Positions 1 to 7,859 are shown, numbered from the stretch's first letter. The stretch is DNA of 64,000 bases from Sphingomonas pseudosanguinis (GCF_014196255.1 NZ_JACIDH010000002.1:186001-250000), one strand, 5' to 3'. Made by a program: numbers and translations. The notes: generated by a model from the sequence alone, not told the origin.

Positions 1-1049
1 ATATTATACGCCTCGTAACAGTCGGCATCGCGCCGCGCCGGATCGCTGGGGACGAACGGGAAGCGCTCGATGGTGCGGCACAGGCCGCGATCCGCCGGTT
101 CGACGCCGTGGACGAAGCCGATGCGGCGGAAGCGGTTTTCCGGATGCCCGGCAAAGGCCGCCGAGTCGTTGAAGGTACCGTTACGCAACCGCTCCTGCCC
201 GATCCGCTCGACATCGATATCGGCGACGGTCAGCGCGGGCGTCCGGGCGAAGCGCTCGGACTCCGCCAGTTGCTGGCCCAGTTCGTGGATCAGGCCCTGG
301 CCGTCCCAGGCCAGATCGGTCGTGCTCTCGCCGATCCCGGCGGCGGAATAGACATAGGCGCAGGCGGCGCGCGCCGATTGCGCGGCGGCAAGCAATTCGC
401 GGTCGCGTGCCTTGCCGATGACGATGTTGGACGCCGACAGGTTGCAGCAGATCGTCGCCCCCGCCAGCGCGCCCATGGTCGAGGGCGGGGTGGGTGCCCA
501 GTAATCCTCGCAAATCTCGGCATGGAAGACGAAGCCGGGGCGATCCTCGGCGGCGAAGATCAGGTCGGTGCCGAACGGGACCGACTGGCCATCGAGATCG
601 ATCGTCAACCCGGTCAGCCTGGCCCCGCTCGCGAACCAGCGCTTTTCATAATATTCGCGGTAATTGGGCAGATAGGTCTTGGGCACCACGCCCAGGATAC
701 GCCCGCGCGCCAGCATCACCGCGCAATTGTACAGCCGCCCATTGCGCGGCAACGCGGCACCGACCAGCATCACCGGGGTCAGCGCGGCGCTGGCATCCAC
801 CATCTCGCCCAGCGCCTCCAGCGTGGCACGGTGCATCGCGCTCTGCATATGGAGGTCGTCGATCGCATAGGAGGTCAGCGACAATTCGGGAAAGACGATC
901 AGGTCGACACCCTGTTCGTCCGCGTCCCGCGCCAGGTCGAGCATCGCCACCGCATTGGCATGCGGATCGCCGACAGACGCGGCCGGCGTCGCCGCCGCCA
1001 CGCGGATCAGGCCATGGGAATGAAAGGCGAAAAAGGGATGGTCCTGCAT
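1..1049 (-). CDS. nadE: Glutamine-dependent NAD+ synthetase, N-terminal part (cut by window edge)
   Basis: Catalyses the last step of NAD biosynthesis: amidation of nicotinate adenine dinucleotide using ammonia released from glutamine. The first 349 residues are inside the window; the ATP-dependent synthetase domain lies beyond base 1. The visible part is the nitrilase-type glutaminase domain. Its catalytic triad reads as Glu55 (VFPELSLTSY), Lys124 (VVPKTYLPNY) and Cys180 (HAEICEDYW). The frame reaches the edge at CYEAYN, a stretch close to the start of the synthetase domain in the large two-domain form. I chose the ATG giving MQDHPFFAFH, about 12 residues before the nitrilase fold begins. 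The frame on the opposite strand (108-1109) is a GC-rich shadow. Confidence 0.93.
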   Translation of the reverse strand, partial: MQDHPFFAFHSHGLIRVAAATPAASVGDPHANAVAMLDLARDADEQGVDLIVFPELSLTSYAIDDLHMQSAMHRATLEALGEMVDASAALTPVMLVGAALPRNGRLYNCAVMLARGRILGVVPKTYLPNYREYYEKRWFASGARLTGLTIDLDGQSVPFGTDLIFAAEDRPGFVFHAEICEDYWAPTPPSTMGALAGATICCNLSASNIVIGKARDRELLAAAQSARAACAYVYSAAGIGESTTDLAWDGQGLIHELGQQLAESERFARTPALTVADIDVERIGQERLRNGTFNDSAAFAGHPENRFRRIGFVHGVEPADRGLCRTIERFPFVPSDPARRDADCYEAYN

Positions 1050-1125
1050 GACATGGGGATAGCGGGGCGGGGCGGGGGACGCCACCCCAACTGGGCTTTC
1101 ACGGGTTAGGATGGGGCGTTGCGGC

Positions 1126-1155
1126 GTGGCCTTCGACTTCGCTCAGGCTGAACGG
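1126..1155 (+). repeat. REP-like palindromic repeat, solitary copy
   Basis: A 30-nt copy of the dispersed element, in the GGCCTTCGACTTCGCTCAGG orientation, between the divergent nadE and ArsC-like genes. The same element recurs at 6151-6273, 36067-36601, 43571-43651 and 48434-48554, where it forms inverted pairs. Allowing G-U pairs, a single unit folds as RNA into an imperfect hairpin of about eight pairs with one mismatch. Confidence 0.75.
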
Positions 1156-1183
1156 ATCGTGCGAATGACATAGGTAACGACGG

Positions 1184-1211
1184 CTTGGGTCGAGCGAAAT
1201 CGAGACCCAAG
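1184..1211. repeat. Inverted repeat (8-bp arms, 12-nt loop)
   Basis: CTTGGGTC at 1184-1191 pairs with GACCCAAG at 1204-1211 around an AT-containing loop. The core TCGAGCGAAATCGA resembles the core of the neighbouring REP-like element, so this may be a second palindrome type rather than a terminator: no T-tract follows. It lies between the divergent nadE and ArsC-like genes and could also be an operator. Confidence 0.5.
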
Positions 1212-1275
1212 TCCTGCGGTGGCCCCAGGTCTATTTCCACGATAGACACGGACCATTCCAACGATCGGATACCCC

Positions 1276-1620
1276 ATGAGCATCACCCTGTACGGCATCC
1301 CGAACTGCGACACGATGAAGAAGGCGCGGGTCTGGCTGGACCAGCACGGCGTGGCGTACCGCTTCCACAACTACAAGACGGACGGCATTGACGAGGCGAC
1401 GCTGCGCCGCTGGGTCGATCAGGTCGGGTGGGAGCCGTTGCTCAACCGTGCCGGGACGACCTTCCGCAAGCTCGACGATGCCGACCGGCAGGACGTCGAC
1501 GCGGACAAGGCAATCCGGTTGATGGCGGCGCATCCCTCGCTCATCAAGCGGCCGGTGCTCGACCGTGACGGCACGCTGACGGTGGGGTTCAAGCTCGAGC
1601 GTTACGCCGAAATCTTCTGA
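1276..1620 (+). CDS. ArsC/Spx-family reductase-like protein (YffB type)
   Basis: A 114-residue protein of the thioredoxin-fold ArsC/Spx family. The N-terminus [12 protein letters not shown] carries the single conserved Cys11 of the YffB subgroup, followed by basic residues. The C-terminal half has the usual [10 protein letters not shown] segment with the conserved Arg-Pro. There is no second cysteine of a CXXC pair, so activity would depend on glutathione or another thiol; in this subgroup arsenate reduction has rarely been shown and the physiological substrate is unclear. Length is normal for the family. No arsR or arsenite pump lies nearby, which argues against a dedicated arsenic role. It is followed after 49 nt by panB on the same strand. 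Confidence 0.85.
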   Translation: MSITLYGIPNCDTMKKARVWLDQHGVAYRFHNYKTDGIDEATLRRWVDQVGWEPLLNRAGTTFRKLDDADRQDVDADKAIRLMAAHPSLIKRPVLDRDGTLTVGFKLERYAEIF

Positions 1621-1634
1621 CGGACCAAGGGGGT

Positions 1635-1669
1635 GGAGCCGGACAAGCGGGGGGAGTAAGGGCGGCTCC
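1635..1669 (+). promoter_or_regulatory. Inverted repeat enclosing the panB ribosome binding site
   Basis: GGAGCC at 1635-1640 is complementary to GGCTCC at 1664-1669, which ends directly before the panB ATG. The purine-rich GGGGAGTAAGG lies in the loop. Folding would place the start codon beside a stem. Six base pairs with a 23-nt loop is weak, so this may be chance. Confidence 0.2.
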
Positions 1670-2536
1670 ATGTCCACCACCTACACGCTCGATACCGCGA
1701 CGAGTCGCGCCAATCCCACGCCCGCGCCGATGAAGCGCCTGACCGTGCCCGCCATTCGCCGCGCCAAGGGCGGGACGCCGCTGGTCATGCTGACCGCCTA
1801 TACGGTGCGGTCGGCGCAGCTGCTCGATCCGCACTGCGACATGCTGTTGGTCGGCGACAGCCTGGGCCAGGTGATTTACGGCCTGCCCTCGACCGTGCCG
1901 GTCACGCTTTCGATGATGGCGGCGCATGGTGCGGCGGTCGTACGTGGCAGCTATCACTCGGTCGTGGTCATCGACCTGCCCTTCGGCAGCTATGAGGCGA
2001 GCCCCGAAAAGGCGTTCGAGAACGCCGCGTGGCTGCTCAAGGAAACCGGCGCGGCGGCGGTCAAGCTTGAGGGCGGTGTCGCGATGGCGCCGACCGTGCG
2101 CTTCCTGGTCGAGCGTGGCATACCGGTTATGGGCCATGTCGGCCTGACCCCGCAGGCGGTCAACGTCCTGGGCGGCTATGGTGCGCGCGGCCGGACGCCC
2201 GAAGAGGCCGAGAAGATTATTGCCGATGCGGTGGCGGTGGCCGAGGCGGGGGCGTTCTCCGTGGTGATCGAGGGCGTGGTCGAGCCGATCGCGATCGAGA
2301 TCACCAAGCGCATCGCCTGTCCGACGATCGGCATCGGCGCCTCGGCCCAGTGCGACGGCCAGGTGCTGGTCGGTGAGGACATGCTCGGCCTGTTCGAGCG
2401 GACCGCGCGCTTCGTACGCCGTTACGAGACGATGGGCGACCGCATCGGCGAGGCCGCACGCGCCTATGCCGAGGATGTCCGCGCCCGTCATTTCCCGGGG
2501 CCGGAGCAGATCTACGCACCGCGCGAAGGGGGATGA
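1670..2536 (+). CDS. panB: 3-methyl-2-oxobutanoate hydroxymethyltransferase
   Basis: First committed step of pantothenate (coenzyme A) synthesis: transfers a hydroxymethyl group from 5,10-methylene-THF to 2-oxoisovalerate, giving ketopantoate. The 288-residue protein shows the PanB TIM-barrel signatures: VGDSLG with Mg-binding Asp63, IDLPFGSY with Asp102, KLEGG with Glu134, HVGLTPQ, and the catalytic Glu201 in VIEGV. The first 20 residues before [10 protein letters not shown] are poorly conserved in kind, so a start at 1730 is also possible. A purine-rich GGGGAG lies 13 nt upstream of the chosen ATG. panC is not adjacent, so pantothenate genes are scattered here. Confidence 0.95.
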   Translation: MSTTYTLDTATSRANPTPAPMKRLTVPAIRRAKGGTPLVMLTAYTVRSAQLLDPHCDMLLVGDSLGQVIYGLPSTVPVTLSMMAAHGAAVVRGSYHSVVVIDLPFGSYEASPEKAFENAAWLLKETGAAAVKLEGGVAMAPTVRFLVERGIPVMGHVGLTPQAVNVLGGYGARGRTPEEAEKIIADAVAVAEAGAFSVVIEGVVEPIAIEITKRIACPTIGIGASAQCDGQVLVGEDMLGLFERTARFVRRYETMGDRIGEAARAYAEDVRARHFPGPEQIYAPREGG

Positions 2537-2619
2537 CGCAACCCTGCTTCCCACCGGGGCTGCTCCTCGCTAAAGGTCGCGGCTTCATTATTGCCTGATC
2601 CCAAATAGCGGAGCCCGAC

Positions 2620-3321
2620 TTGGCCCTAACGCCCCAATCCAGCCAGGCCTTCATGAGTGAGGTCGACGACGAATTGCGTCGCGAAAGGCTGACCAGCTTT
2701 TGGACCCGTTGGGGTCTGGTCGTCGGCGCGGTGATCCTGATCGGACTGGCGGCCTTTGGCGGCTATCTTTATTGGCAGCATCGCCAGCATGAACAGGCGG
2801 GCGCCGATGGCGAGCAGCTTCAGGCGGCCTATGACGCGCTCGGCCAGAGCGACGTGAAGACCGCCCAGGCCAAGCTGGCGCCGCTCGCCAATTCGGATGT
2901 CGACGCCTATCGCGCGCTCGCCAGCTTCACCCAGGCGGACATCCTGCTCCAGCGCAACGACCTGAAGGGCGCGGCGGCGCGCTTCGCGGCGATCGCGAAC
3001 GACGCCTCGCTGGCGCAGCCCTTCCGCGATCTGGCGCTCATCCGCCAGACCATGGCCGAATATGACACGCTGAAGCCCGAGGCGGTCATCGCCCGCCTGC
3101 GCGGCATGGCGGTGCCCGGCAATGCGTGGTTCGGCAGCGCCGGCGAGATGGTCGCGGTCGCCTATCTGCGCCAGAACAAGCGTGCCGAGGCGGGGCGTCT
3201 GTTCGGTCAGATTGCCAGCGAGAAGGATGTGCCCGATACGTTGCGGCAACGTGCGGTTCAGATGGCCGGCGTATTGGGGGTCGATGCGGTCGGCCAGAGC
3301 GAGGACACCAAGACCCAATGA
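2620..3321 (+). CDS. YfgM-like membrane-anchored tetratricopeptide protein
   Basis: A 233-residue inner-membrane protein with a short cytoplasmic N-terminus, one transmembrane segment at about residues 31-52 (WGLVVGAVILIGLAAFGGYL) and a periplasmic helical domain of the TPR_21/YfgM type. In enterobacteria YfgM binds the chaperone PpiD and the Sec translocon and helps hand proteins to the envelope. The order yfgM-like, bamB, der is the same as in E. coli. A TTG start is chosen because GGAG sits six nt upstream and the resulting MALTPQSSQAF fits the family; an ATG at 2653 would remove 11 residues. The stop overlaps the bamB start by four nt. Confidence 0.85.
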   Translation: MALTPQSSQAFMSEVDDELRRERLTSFWTRWGLVVGAVILIGLAAFGGYLYWQHRQHEQAGADGEQLQAAYDALGQSDVKTAQAKLAPLANSDVDAYRALASFTQADILLQRNDLKGAAARFAAIANDASLAQPFRDLALIRQTMAEYDTLKPEAVIARLRGMAVPGNAWFGSAGEMVAVAYLRQNKRAEAGRLFGQIASEKDVPDTLRQRAVQMAGVLGVDAVGQSEDTKTQ

Positions 3322-4643
3322 CGAAGCATTTCCGCACCTCGGCGGCGCTTGCCGCGCTGATGGCGCTGGGCGCCTGTGGCGTGTTCAAGGGCGCGCCGAA
3401 GAAGACCACTCCGACGATCGGCGACCGCGTGCCGATCCTGGTCTCGGAAAACGGGGTCGAGGCGGACAAGACGATCGCCGATGTGCAGGTGTTGCTGCCC
3501 GCGCCCGAGACGAACCCCGAATGGAGCCAGCCGGGCGGTAACGCCGCCAAGTCGATGGGCCAGCTGGCGCTCGCGGAACAGCCCCAGCGTCTGTGGGAGT
3601 CGAGCATCGATGGCGGCTCGGTCCGCGATCCCTTGGGTGCCGCGCCGGTCGTCGCCGAAGGCAAGCTGTTCGTCGTCGACGCGCAGGGCAATCTGGTCGC
3701 GCTGAACGCCGATACCGGTGCCAGGCTCTGGTCGACCGCCGTGACCGAGGGCGACGAGAACCGTCTCGCCCGGTTCGGCGGCGGCGCCAGCTATGACAGC
3801 GGCACCGTCTTCGCCACCGACGGCCTGGGCGACGTGATCGCCGCCAGTGCCGCCGACGGCAAGGTGCTGTGGCGGGCCAAGCCCAGCGGCCCGCTGCGCG
3901 GATCGCCGACCATCGCCAACGGCAACGTCTATGTCCTGACCCAGGATAACCAGCTCTACGCGCTGAACCAGACCGATGGTAAGATCATCTGGGCCGGGCA
4001 GGGGACGCTGGAGACCCAGGGCGTGTTCGGCGTCGCCGCTCCCGCCGCCAGCCAGGGCACGATCGTCGCCGGTTTCTCGAGCGGCGAGCTGAACGCCTAT
4101 CGTTACGAGAATGGCCGCATGCTGTGGCAGGATGCGCTGTCGCGGACCAGCATCTCGACCTCGGTGTCGACGCTGTCGGACATCGACGCCGCACCGGTCA
4201 TCGACCAGGGCCGCGTCTATGCGCTTGGCCAGGGCGGTCGCATGATCGCGCTGGAACTGTCGACCGGCCAGCGGCTGTGGGAGCAGAATTTCGCGGGCAT
4301 CTCGACGCCGTGGATCGCGGGCGAGTGGATTTTCCTCGTCACCGATGATGCGCGGCTGGTCGCACTGGCCCGGTCGAGCGGCAAGGCACGCTGGATCGCG
4401 CAGCTGCCGCGCTTCCGCAACGAGAAGAAGAAGACCGGCGCCATCATCTGGTTCGGTCCGCTACTGGCGGGCAATCGCCTGATCCTGACCAATTCGGACG
4501 GCCAGATCGTCTATGCCAATCCGGGTGACGGTGCGGTGCAGGCGACGATCGAGACCAAGACACCCTTCGCGCTGCCGCCGATCGTGGCCAACGGGACGCT
4601 CTACGTCCTCGATCAGAAAGGGCGGATCGCCGCCTATAAGTAA
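3318..4643 (+). CDS. bamB: Outer membrane protein assembly factor BamB
   Basis: Lipoprotein subunit of the BAM complex that folds beta-barrel proteins into the outer membrane. The 441-residue product starts MTKHFRTSAALAALMALGAC, a lipoprotein signal with lipobox LGAC (Cys20). The rest is a series of PQQ-type beta-propeller blades with recurring motifs such as LVALNADTGARLW, IIAASAADGKVLW-like, LYALNQTDGKIIW and MIALELSTGQRLW. The start overlaps the upstream stop as ATGA, implying translational coupling; a longer upstream frame in the same phase overlaps the yfgM-like gene and is not needed. A strong hairpin terminator follows at 4653. Confidence 0.95.
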   Translation: MTKHFRTSAALAALMALGACGVFKGAPKKTTPTIGDRVPILVSENGVEADKTIADVQVLLPAPETNPEWSQPGGNAAKSMGQLALAEQPQRLWESSIDGGSVRDPLGAAPVVAEGKLFVVDAQGNLVALNADTGARLWSTAVTEGDENRLARFGGGASYDSGTVFATDGLGDVIAASAADGKVLWRAKPSGPLRGSPTIANGNVYVLTQDNQLYALNQTDGKIIWAGQGTLETQGVFGVAAPAASQGTIVAGFSSGELNAYRYENGRMLWQDALSRTSISTSVSTLSDIDAAPVIDQGRVYALGQGGRMIALELSTGQRLWEQNFAGISTPWIAGEWIFLVTDDARLVALARSSGKARWIAQLPRFRNEKKKTGAIIWFGPLLAGNRLILTNSDGQIVYANPGDGAVQATIETKTPFALPPIVANGTLYVLDQKGRIAAYK

Positions 4644-4652
4644 GCCATGTCT

Positions 4653-4690
4653 CGCCCCGTGGAAGATTTGTTCCACGGGGCGTTATATTT
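4653..4690 (+). terminator. Rho-independent terminator after bamB
   Basis: A perfect 12-bp stem, CGCCCCGTGGAA at 4653-4664 and its complement at 4671-4682, closes a 6-nt loop and is followed by TTATATTT. It separates the yfgM-bamB unit from der. Confidence 0.85.
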
Positions 4691-4740
4691 CATGCTGCTA
4701 TCCCCGTGACGAATGGCTTGCCTTTCGCTAACGGAGCGCG

Positions 4741-6114
4741 ATGGCAAAACTCCCTATCGTCGCGATCGTCGGCCGTCCCAATGTCGGCAAGTCGACGCTG
4801 TTCAACCGTCTGGTCGGCAAGAAGCTGGCGCTGGTCGACGACCGGCCCGGCGTGACGCGCGACCGGCGCGAAGGCGACGCACACCTTCTCGGCCTCGATT
4901 TCCGCGTGATCGACACGGCCGGCTATGAGGATGAAGACCCCGATACGCTGCCCGGCCGCATGCGTCGCCAGACCGAGGCGGCGGTGGGTGAGGCCGATGT
5001 CGCGCTGTTCCTGGTCGATGCGCGTGCCGGCGTGATGCCGCTCGACGAGGAGATCGCCCGCTGGCTGCGCAGTTCGGACACGCCGATCGTGCTCGCCGCC
5101 AACAAGGCGGAAGGGCGCGCGGCCGAGCAGGGTATTCTCGAAGCGCTGGCGCTGGGCTTCGGTGATCCGGTGCAGCTGTCGGCCGAACATGGCGAGGGTG
5201 TGGGCGACCTGTTCGAGGCGCTGCTTCCCTTCATCGACCGTGAGGAGGACGAGGAAGAAGAGGAGGTCGACCTCGAAAATCCTTATGCCCCGCTGAAGCT
5301 GGCGATCGTCGGACGGCCCAATGCCGGCAAGTCGACGCTCATCAACCGCTTCCTGGGCCAGGATCGCCTGATCACCGGGCCGGAGGCGGGCATCACTCGC
5401 GACTCGATCGCGATCGATTGGGAATGGCGCGACCGTGATGGCGAAATCCGGCAGGTCCGGCTGATCGACACCGCCGGCATGCGCAAGAAGGCCAAGGTGC
5501 AGGACAAGCTGGAGAAGCTGTCGGTCGCCGATGCCTTACGCGCGGTGGATTTCGCCGAGGTGGTGGTCCTGCTGCTCGATGCGACGCTGGGGCTGGAATC
5601 GCAGGATTTGCGCATCGCCGATCGCGTGCTGGAAGAAGGCCGCGCGCTGCTGATTGCGCTCAACAAATGGGACGTGGCGGAAAATCCGTCGTCGCTGTTC
5701 AACGGCGTGAAAAAGGCGCTGGAGGACGGGCTCAGCCAGGTGAAGGGCGTGCCGCTGCTCGCGGTGTCGGCCGCGACGGGCAAGGGGCTCGACACGCTGA
5801 TCGAAGCGGCGTTCGAAACCCGCGCCGCCTGGTCGAAGCGCGTGCCGACCGGCGAACTCAATCGCTGGTTCGAACGCGCCGTCGACGCCAATCCGCCGCC
5901 CGCCCCCGGCGGCAAGCGGATCAAGCTGCGCTATGTCACCCAGATCAAGTCGCGTCCGCCGAGCTTCGTCATCTTCGGCACGCGGGTCGACCAGCTGCCG
6001 GCTAGTTATGAACGCTATCTGGTCAATTCGATGCGGCGGGAATTGGGCTTCGGCGCGGTGCCGGTGCGCCTGACGCTGCGGGCGCCGAAGAACCCGTTCG
6101 GGAAAAAGGACTGA
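4741..6114 (+). CDS. der: Ribosome-assembly GTPase Der (EngA)
   Basis: Essential tandem GTPase for maturation of the 50S subunit. The 457-residue protein has two G domains: the first with GRPNVGKST near residue 11 and DTAGYEDE, the second with GRPNAGKST near residue 190, DTAGMRKK and NKWD. A C-terminal KH-like domain follows (KRIKLRYVTQIKSRPPSFVIF). The first domain has NKAE at the G4 position where E. coli has NKTD. The linker between G domains is very acidic (EEDEEEEEVD). The ATG at 4741 follows GGAG at about 4731-4735. The gene is isolated from bamB by a terminator. Confidence 0.97.
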   Translation: MAKLPIVAIVGRPNVGKSTLFNRLVGKKLALVDDRPGVTRDRREGDAHLLGLDFRVIDTAGYEDEDPDTLPGRMRRQTEAAVGEADVALFLVDARAGVMPLDEEIARWLRSSDTPIVLAANKAEGRAAEQGILEALALGFGDPVQLSAEHGEGVGDLFEALLPFIDREEDEEEEEVDLENPYAPLKLAIVGRPNAGKSTLINRFLGQDRLITGPEAGITRDSIAIDWEWRDRDGEIRQVRLIDTAGMRKKAKVQDKLEKLSVADALRAVDFAEVVVLLLDATLGLESQDLRIADRVLEEGRALLIALNKWDVAENPSSLFNGVKKALEDGLSQVKGVPLLAVSAATGKGLDTLIEAAFETRAAWSKRVPTGELNRWFERAVDANPPPAPGGKRIKLRYVTQIKSRPPSFVIFGTRVDQLPASYERYLVNSMRRELGFGAVPVRLTLRAPKNPFGKKD

Positions 6115-6150
6115 TCAAGGGCGGGGCGCTATAGGGTGCCCCACGTTCCC

Positions 6151-6273
6151 ACCGCCGTTCAGCCTGAGCGAAGTCGAAGGCCACGGGAAGGCATCTGCCA
6201 AACGCCCGGCGATGGTGCGCCCAGCCTTACCGTCAACCCGTGGCCTTCGACTTCGCTCAGGCTGAACGGCGGT
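6151..6273. repeat. Paired REP-like element: perfect 37-bp inverted repeat
   Basis: Two copies of the REP-like element face each other. 6151-6187 and 6237-6273 are exact reverse complements over 37 bp, separated by 49 nt. The pair lies between convergent der (+) and bfr (-). As RNA from either strand, or as extruded DNA, it could form a very long hairpin, so it may act as a bidirectional transcription block or RNA-stabilising structure. Confidence 0.9.
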
Positions 6274-6296
6274 TGGGGATTATTCCCGACCTGAGG

Positions 6297-6325
6297 AAAA
6301 GGGCGGATCGCTTGATCCGCCCTTT
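6297..6325. terminator. Bidirectional terminator at the bfr 3' end
   Basis: GGGCGGATC at 6301-6309 pairs perfectly with 6314-6322 around GCTT. The stem is flanked by AAAA on the left and TTTCC on the right, so it has a short U-run for leftward transcripts (bfr, whose stop is at 6331) and for rightward ones. Confidence 0.75.
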
Positions 6326-6330
6326 CCTAT

Positions 6331-6852
6331 TCAGCCCTGAAGATGCGGCGCCGCGCCCGACTTGGGCGTGTCGTTCTCCGCCATCGCGTTCAGCTGGACA
6401 TAATTCTGAATGCCCATGCGCGCGATCATCTCGAACTGGCGCTCCAGCGTGTCGACATGCTCTTCCTCGCTGGCGAGGATACGGGTGAACAGGTCGCGGC
6501 TGACGAAGTCCTTGACCTCTTCGCAATAGGCGATGGCTTCCTTCAGCTGGGCGACGGCTTCGATCTCGATCGCCAGGTCGCCCTTCAGCACCTCTTCGAC
6601 CGTCTCGCCGATGCGCAGGCGGCCGAGGAGCTGGAAATTGGGCAGGCCGTCGAGGAACAGGATGCGCTCGGCCAGCCAGTCGGCGTGGCGCATCTCGTCG
6701 ATCGATTCCTTATATTCGAACTGTGCGAGCTTGTAGACGCCCCAATGGTCGAGCAGGCGATAGTGCAGGAAATACTGGTTGATCGCGGTCAGCTCATTCT
6801 TCAGCGCTTCGTTCAGATATTCGATGACCTTGGGGTCGCCCTTTACCGCCAT
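6331..6852 (-). CDS. bfr: Bacterioferritin
   Basis: Iron-storage haem protein forming a 24-subunit shell that oxidises Fe(II) and stores it as mineral. The 173-residue sequence has all ferroxidase ligands: Glu20, Glu53, His56, Glu96, Glu129 and His132, and the haem-ligand Met54 in DEMRHADW. It is about 14 residues longer at the C-terminus than E. coli Bfr (tail NDTPKSGAAPHLQG). No adjacent bacterioferritin-associated ferredoxin gene is seen. It is transcribed divergently from a PAS/chemoreceptor-tip gene; no obvious Fur or Irr box was recognised in the 154-bp spacer. Confidence 0.97.
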   Translation of the reverse strand: MAVKGDPKVIEYLNEALKNELTAINQYFLHYRLLDHWGVYKLAQFEYKESIDEMRHADWLAERILFLDGLPNFQLLGRLRIGETVEEVLKGDLAIEIEAVAQLKEAIAYCEEVKDFVSRDLFTRILASEEEHVDTLERQFEMIARMGIQNYVQLNAMAENDTPKSGAAPHLQG

Positions 6853-6909
6853 ATGCTCGTCCTTCGTGATCGTTTCGGTCCCATTCTAACGCCGGTTGGC
6901 GGGAAGCGA

Positions 6910-6929
6910 CAGGGGTGGTGTCACCCCTG
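6910..6929. promoter_or_regulatory. Perfect 8-bp inverted repeat in the bfr/PAS-gene intergenic region
   Basis: CAGGGGTG at 6910-6917 and CACCCCTG at 6922-6929 flank GTGT. The repeat lies 58 nt upstream of the bfr start and about 80 nt before the divergent gene. Position and symmetry would fit an operator for a dimeric regulator, or an RNA hairpin in the leader. No known iron-regulator consensus was recognised. Confidence 0.35.
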
Positions 6930-7006
6930 CGCGCGAAACGGGGCTTTCATCGCGGACGAAACATGATAGCCGCTGATACATGTTAAGCGGGGGCGAAGGA
7001 CGGGTG

Positions 7007-7627
7007 GTGTCGATCGGGCCGGGGGAGCAACTGGCGAAGGTATTGGAGTATCTGCGCCACGGCATCGTGATCTACGACCGTGACGAACGCATCTGCCTGA
7101 TCAACCATTATGTCAGCCGGTTATTCGGCATCCCCGAACTGGCCGTGACCATCGGGTCCACGCTTGCGGACTATATCGACCGTGTCGGGGAGGTCGTCGG
7201 CTGGTCCGAGGATCGCAAGGCGACCATCATGGAGAACCACCGCAACTGGGCGGCCGAGGGCCTGCAACGGCGGTTCGATCACCATTTCGATGACGGGACG
7301 GTCTTCGAGATCACCTTTCATCCCCATGATGATGGTGGGGCGACCTTGACCTTTATCGACGTCACGCACGAGCGGCAGTTGCAACGGGTCAGCGCGGCCC
7401 GCGAGGATCTGGCCCGGCAGGCGCAGGCGATGCTGGAGCGGGTCAGGCAAATCGCGGCCAATACCCGTCTCGTCGCGCTCAACGCGCGGATCGAGGCGGC
7501 GCGGCTGGGCAGCCAGGGGCACGGCTTCGCGGTCGTGGCCGACGAGGTCCGCAACCTGTCGCTGGAAACATCGGACGTGCTGCTGGAGATCGGTCGGATC
7601 AACGAGGCGTCGCTGCGCCTGACATGA
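7007..7627 (+). CDS. Soluble PAS-domain protein with a truncated chemoreceptor signalling tip
   Basis: A 206-residue cytoplasmic protein without signal peptide or membrane segment. The N-terminal two thirds are a PAS domain ([20 protein letters not shown] to [13 protein letters not shown]). The C-terminus matches the hairpin tip of methyl-accepting chemotaxis proteins: [16 protein letters not shown], then [15 protein letters not shown]. The HAMP domain, long coiled coil, methylation sites and second helix are missing, so it is far shorter than a usual receptor. A GTG start is chosen because AAGGA lies six nt upstream; an ATG at 6980 has no visible ribosome site. It could bind CheA/CheW-like partners or act as a stand-alone sensor. 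No che genes are in the window. The sensed cue is unknown. Confidence 0.75.
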   Translation: MSIGPGEQLAKVLEYLRHGIVIYDRDERICLINHYVSRLFGIPELAVTIGSTLADYIDRVGEVVGWSEDRKATIMENHRNWAAEGLQRRFDHHFDDGTVFEITFHPHDDGGATLTFIDVTHERQLQRVSAAREDLARQAQAMLERVRQIAANTRLVALNARIEAARLGSQGHGFAVVADEVRNLSLETSDVLLEIGRINEASLRLT

Positions 7628-7639
7628 TCCGGGGTGATT

Positions 7640-7715
7640 TGGTGGGCCCGGCAGGACTCGAACCCGCAACCTAGCCGTTATGAGCGGCCAGCTCTAACCA
7701 TTGAGCTACAGGCCC
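7640..7715 (-). tRNA. tRNA-Ile (anticodon CAU, tRNA-Ile2 type)
   Basis: 76 nt including an encoded CCA. On the minus strand the acceptor arm GGGCCTG pairs with CGGGCCC (one G-U), T8 and A9 are canonical, the D arm reads AGCTCAATGGTTAGAGCT, the anticodon loop is CTCATAA and the T arm contains GGTTCGAGTCC. The CAT anticodon with this body resembles tRNA-Ile2, whose C34 is changed to lysidine by TilS so that it reads AUA, rather than elongator or initiator tRNA-Met. The initiator features (mismatch at 1-72, three G-C pairs under the anticodon loop) are absent. Confidence 0.9.
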
Positions 7716-7781
7716 CACCTTGATGCCCCGTAGCGTGATGAACGGGGCGTTCGCAACCGGCATCGCCAATTATCGGCAAAG

Positions 7782-7816
7782 AAAAAGGGCGCCTTCATCA
7801 AGAAGGCACCCTTTTT
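7782..7816. terminator. Terminator after the small lipoprotein gene (bidirectional)
   Basis: AAAAAGGGCGCCTT at 7782-7795 pairs, with one internal mismatch, with AAGGCACCCTTTTT at 7803-7816 around a short loop. A-runs and T-runs flank the stem, so it works for leftward transcripts from 8126 and could also shield the tRNA. Confidence 0.8.
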
Positions 7817-7859
7817 CCGACAAACAGTCGTGCTTCGGACCCGAAGGTCCGAAACAACA

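Noticed and set aside
108..1109. 333-codon open frame on the plus strand
   Set aside because: Antisense to nadE, whose protein has clear family motifs. High GC content removes stops in shadow frames; the translation has no domain and is Arg/Gly-rich.
1276..1620. Arsenic resistance locus
   Set aside because: Only an ArsC/Spx-like gene is present, with a single cysteine of the YffB type, and no arsR, arsB or acr3 gene nearby.
7640..7715. tRNA-Met instead of tRNA-Ile
   Set aside because: The CAU anticodon is ambiguous by itself, but the body (AGCTCAATGGTTAGAGC, CTCATAA loop and acceptor) fits tRNA-Ile2 and lacks initiator features.
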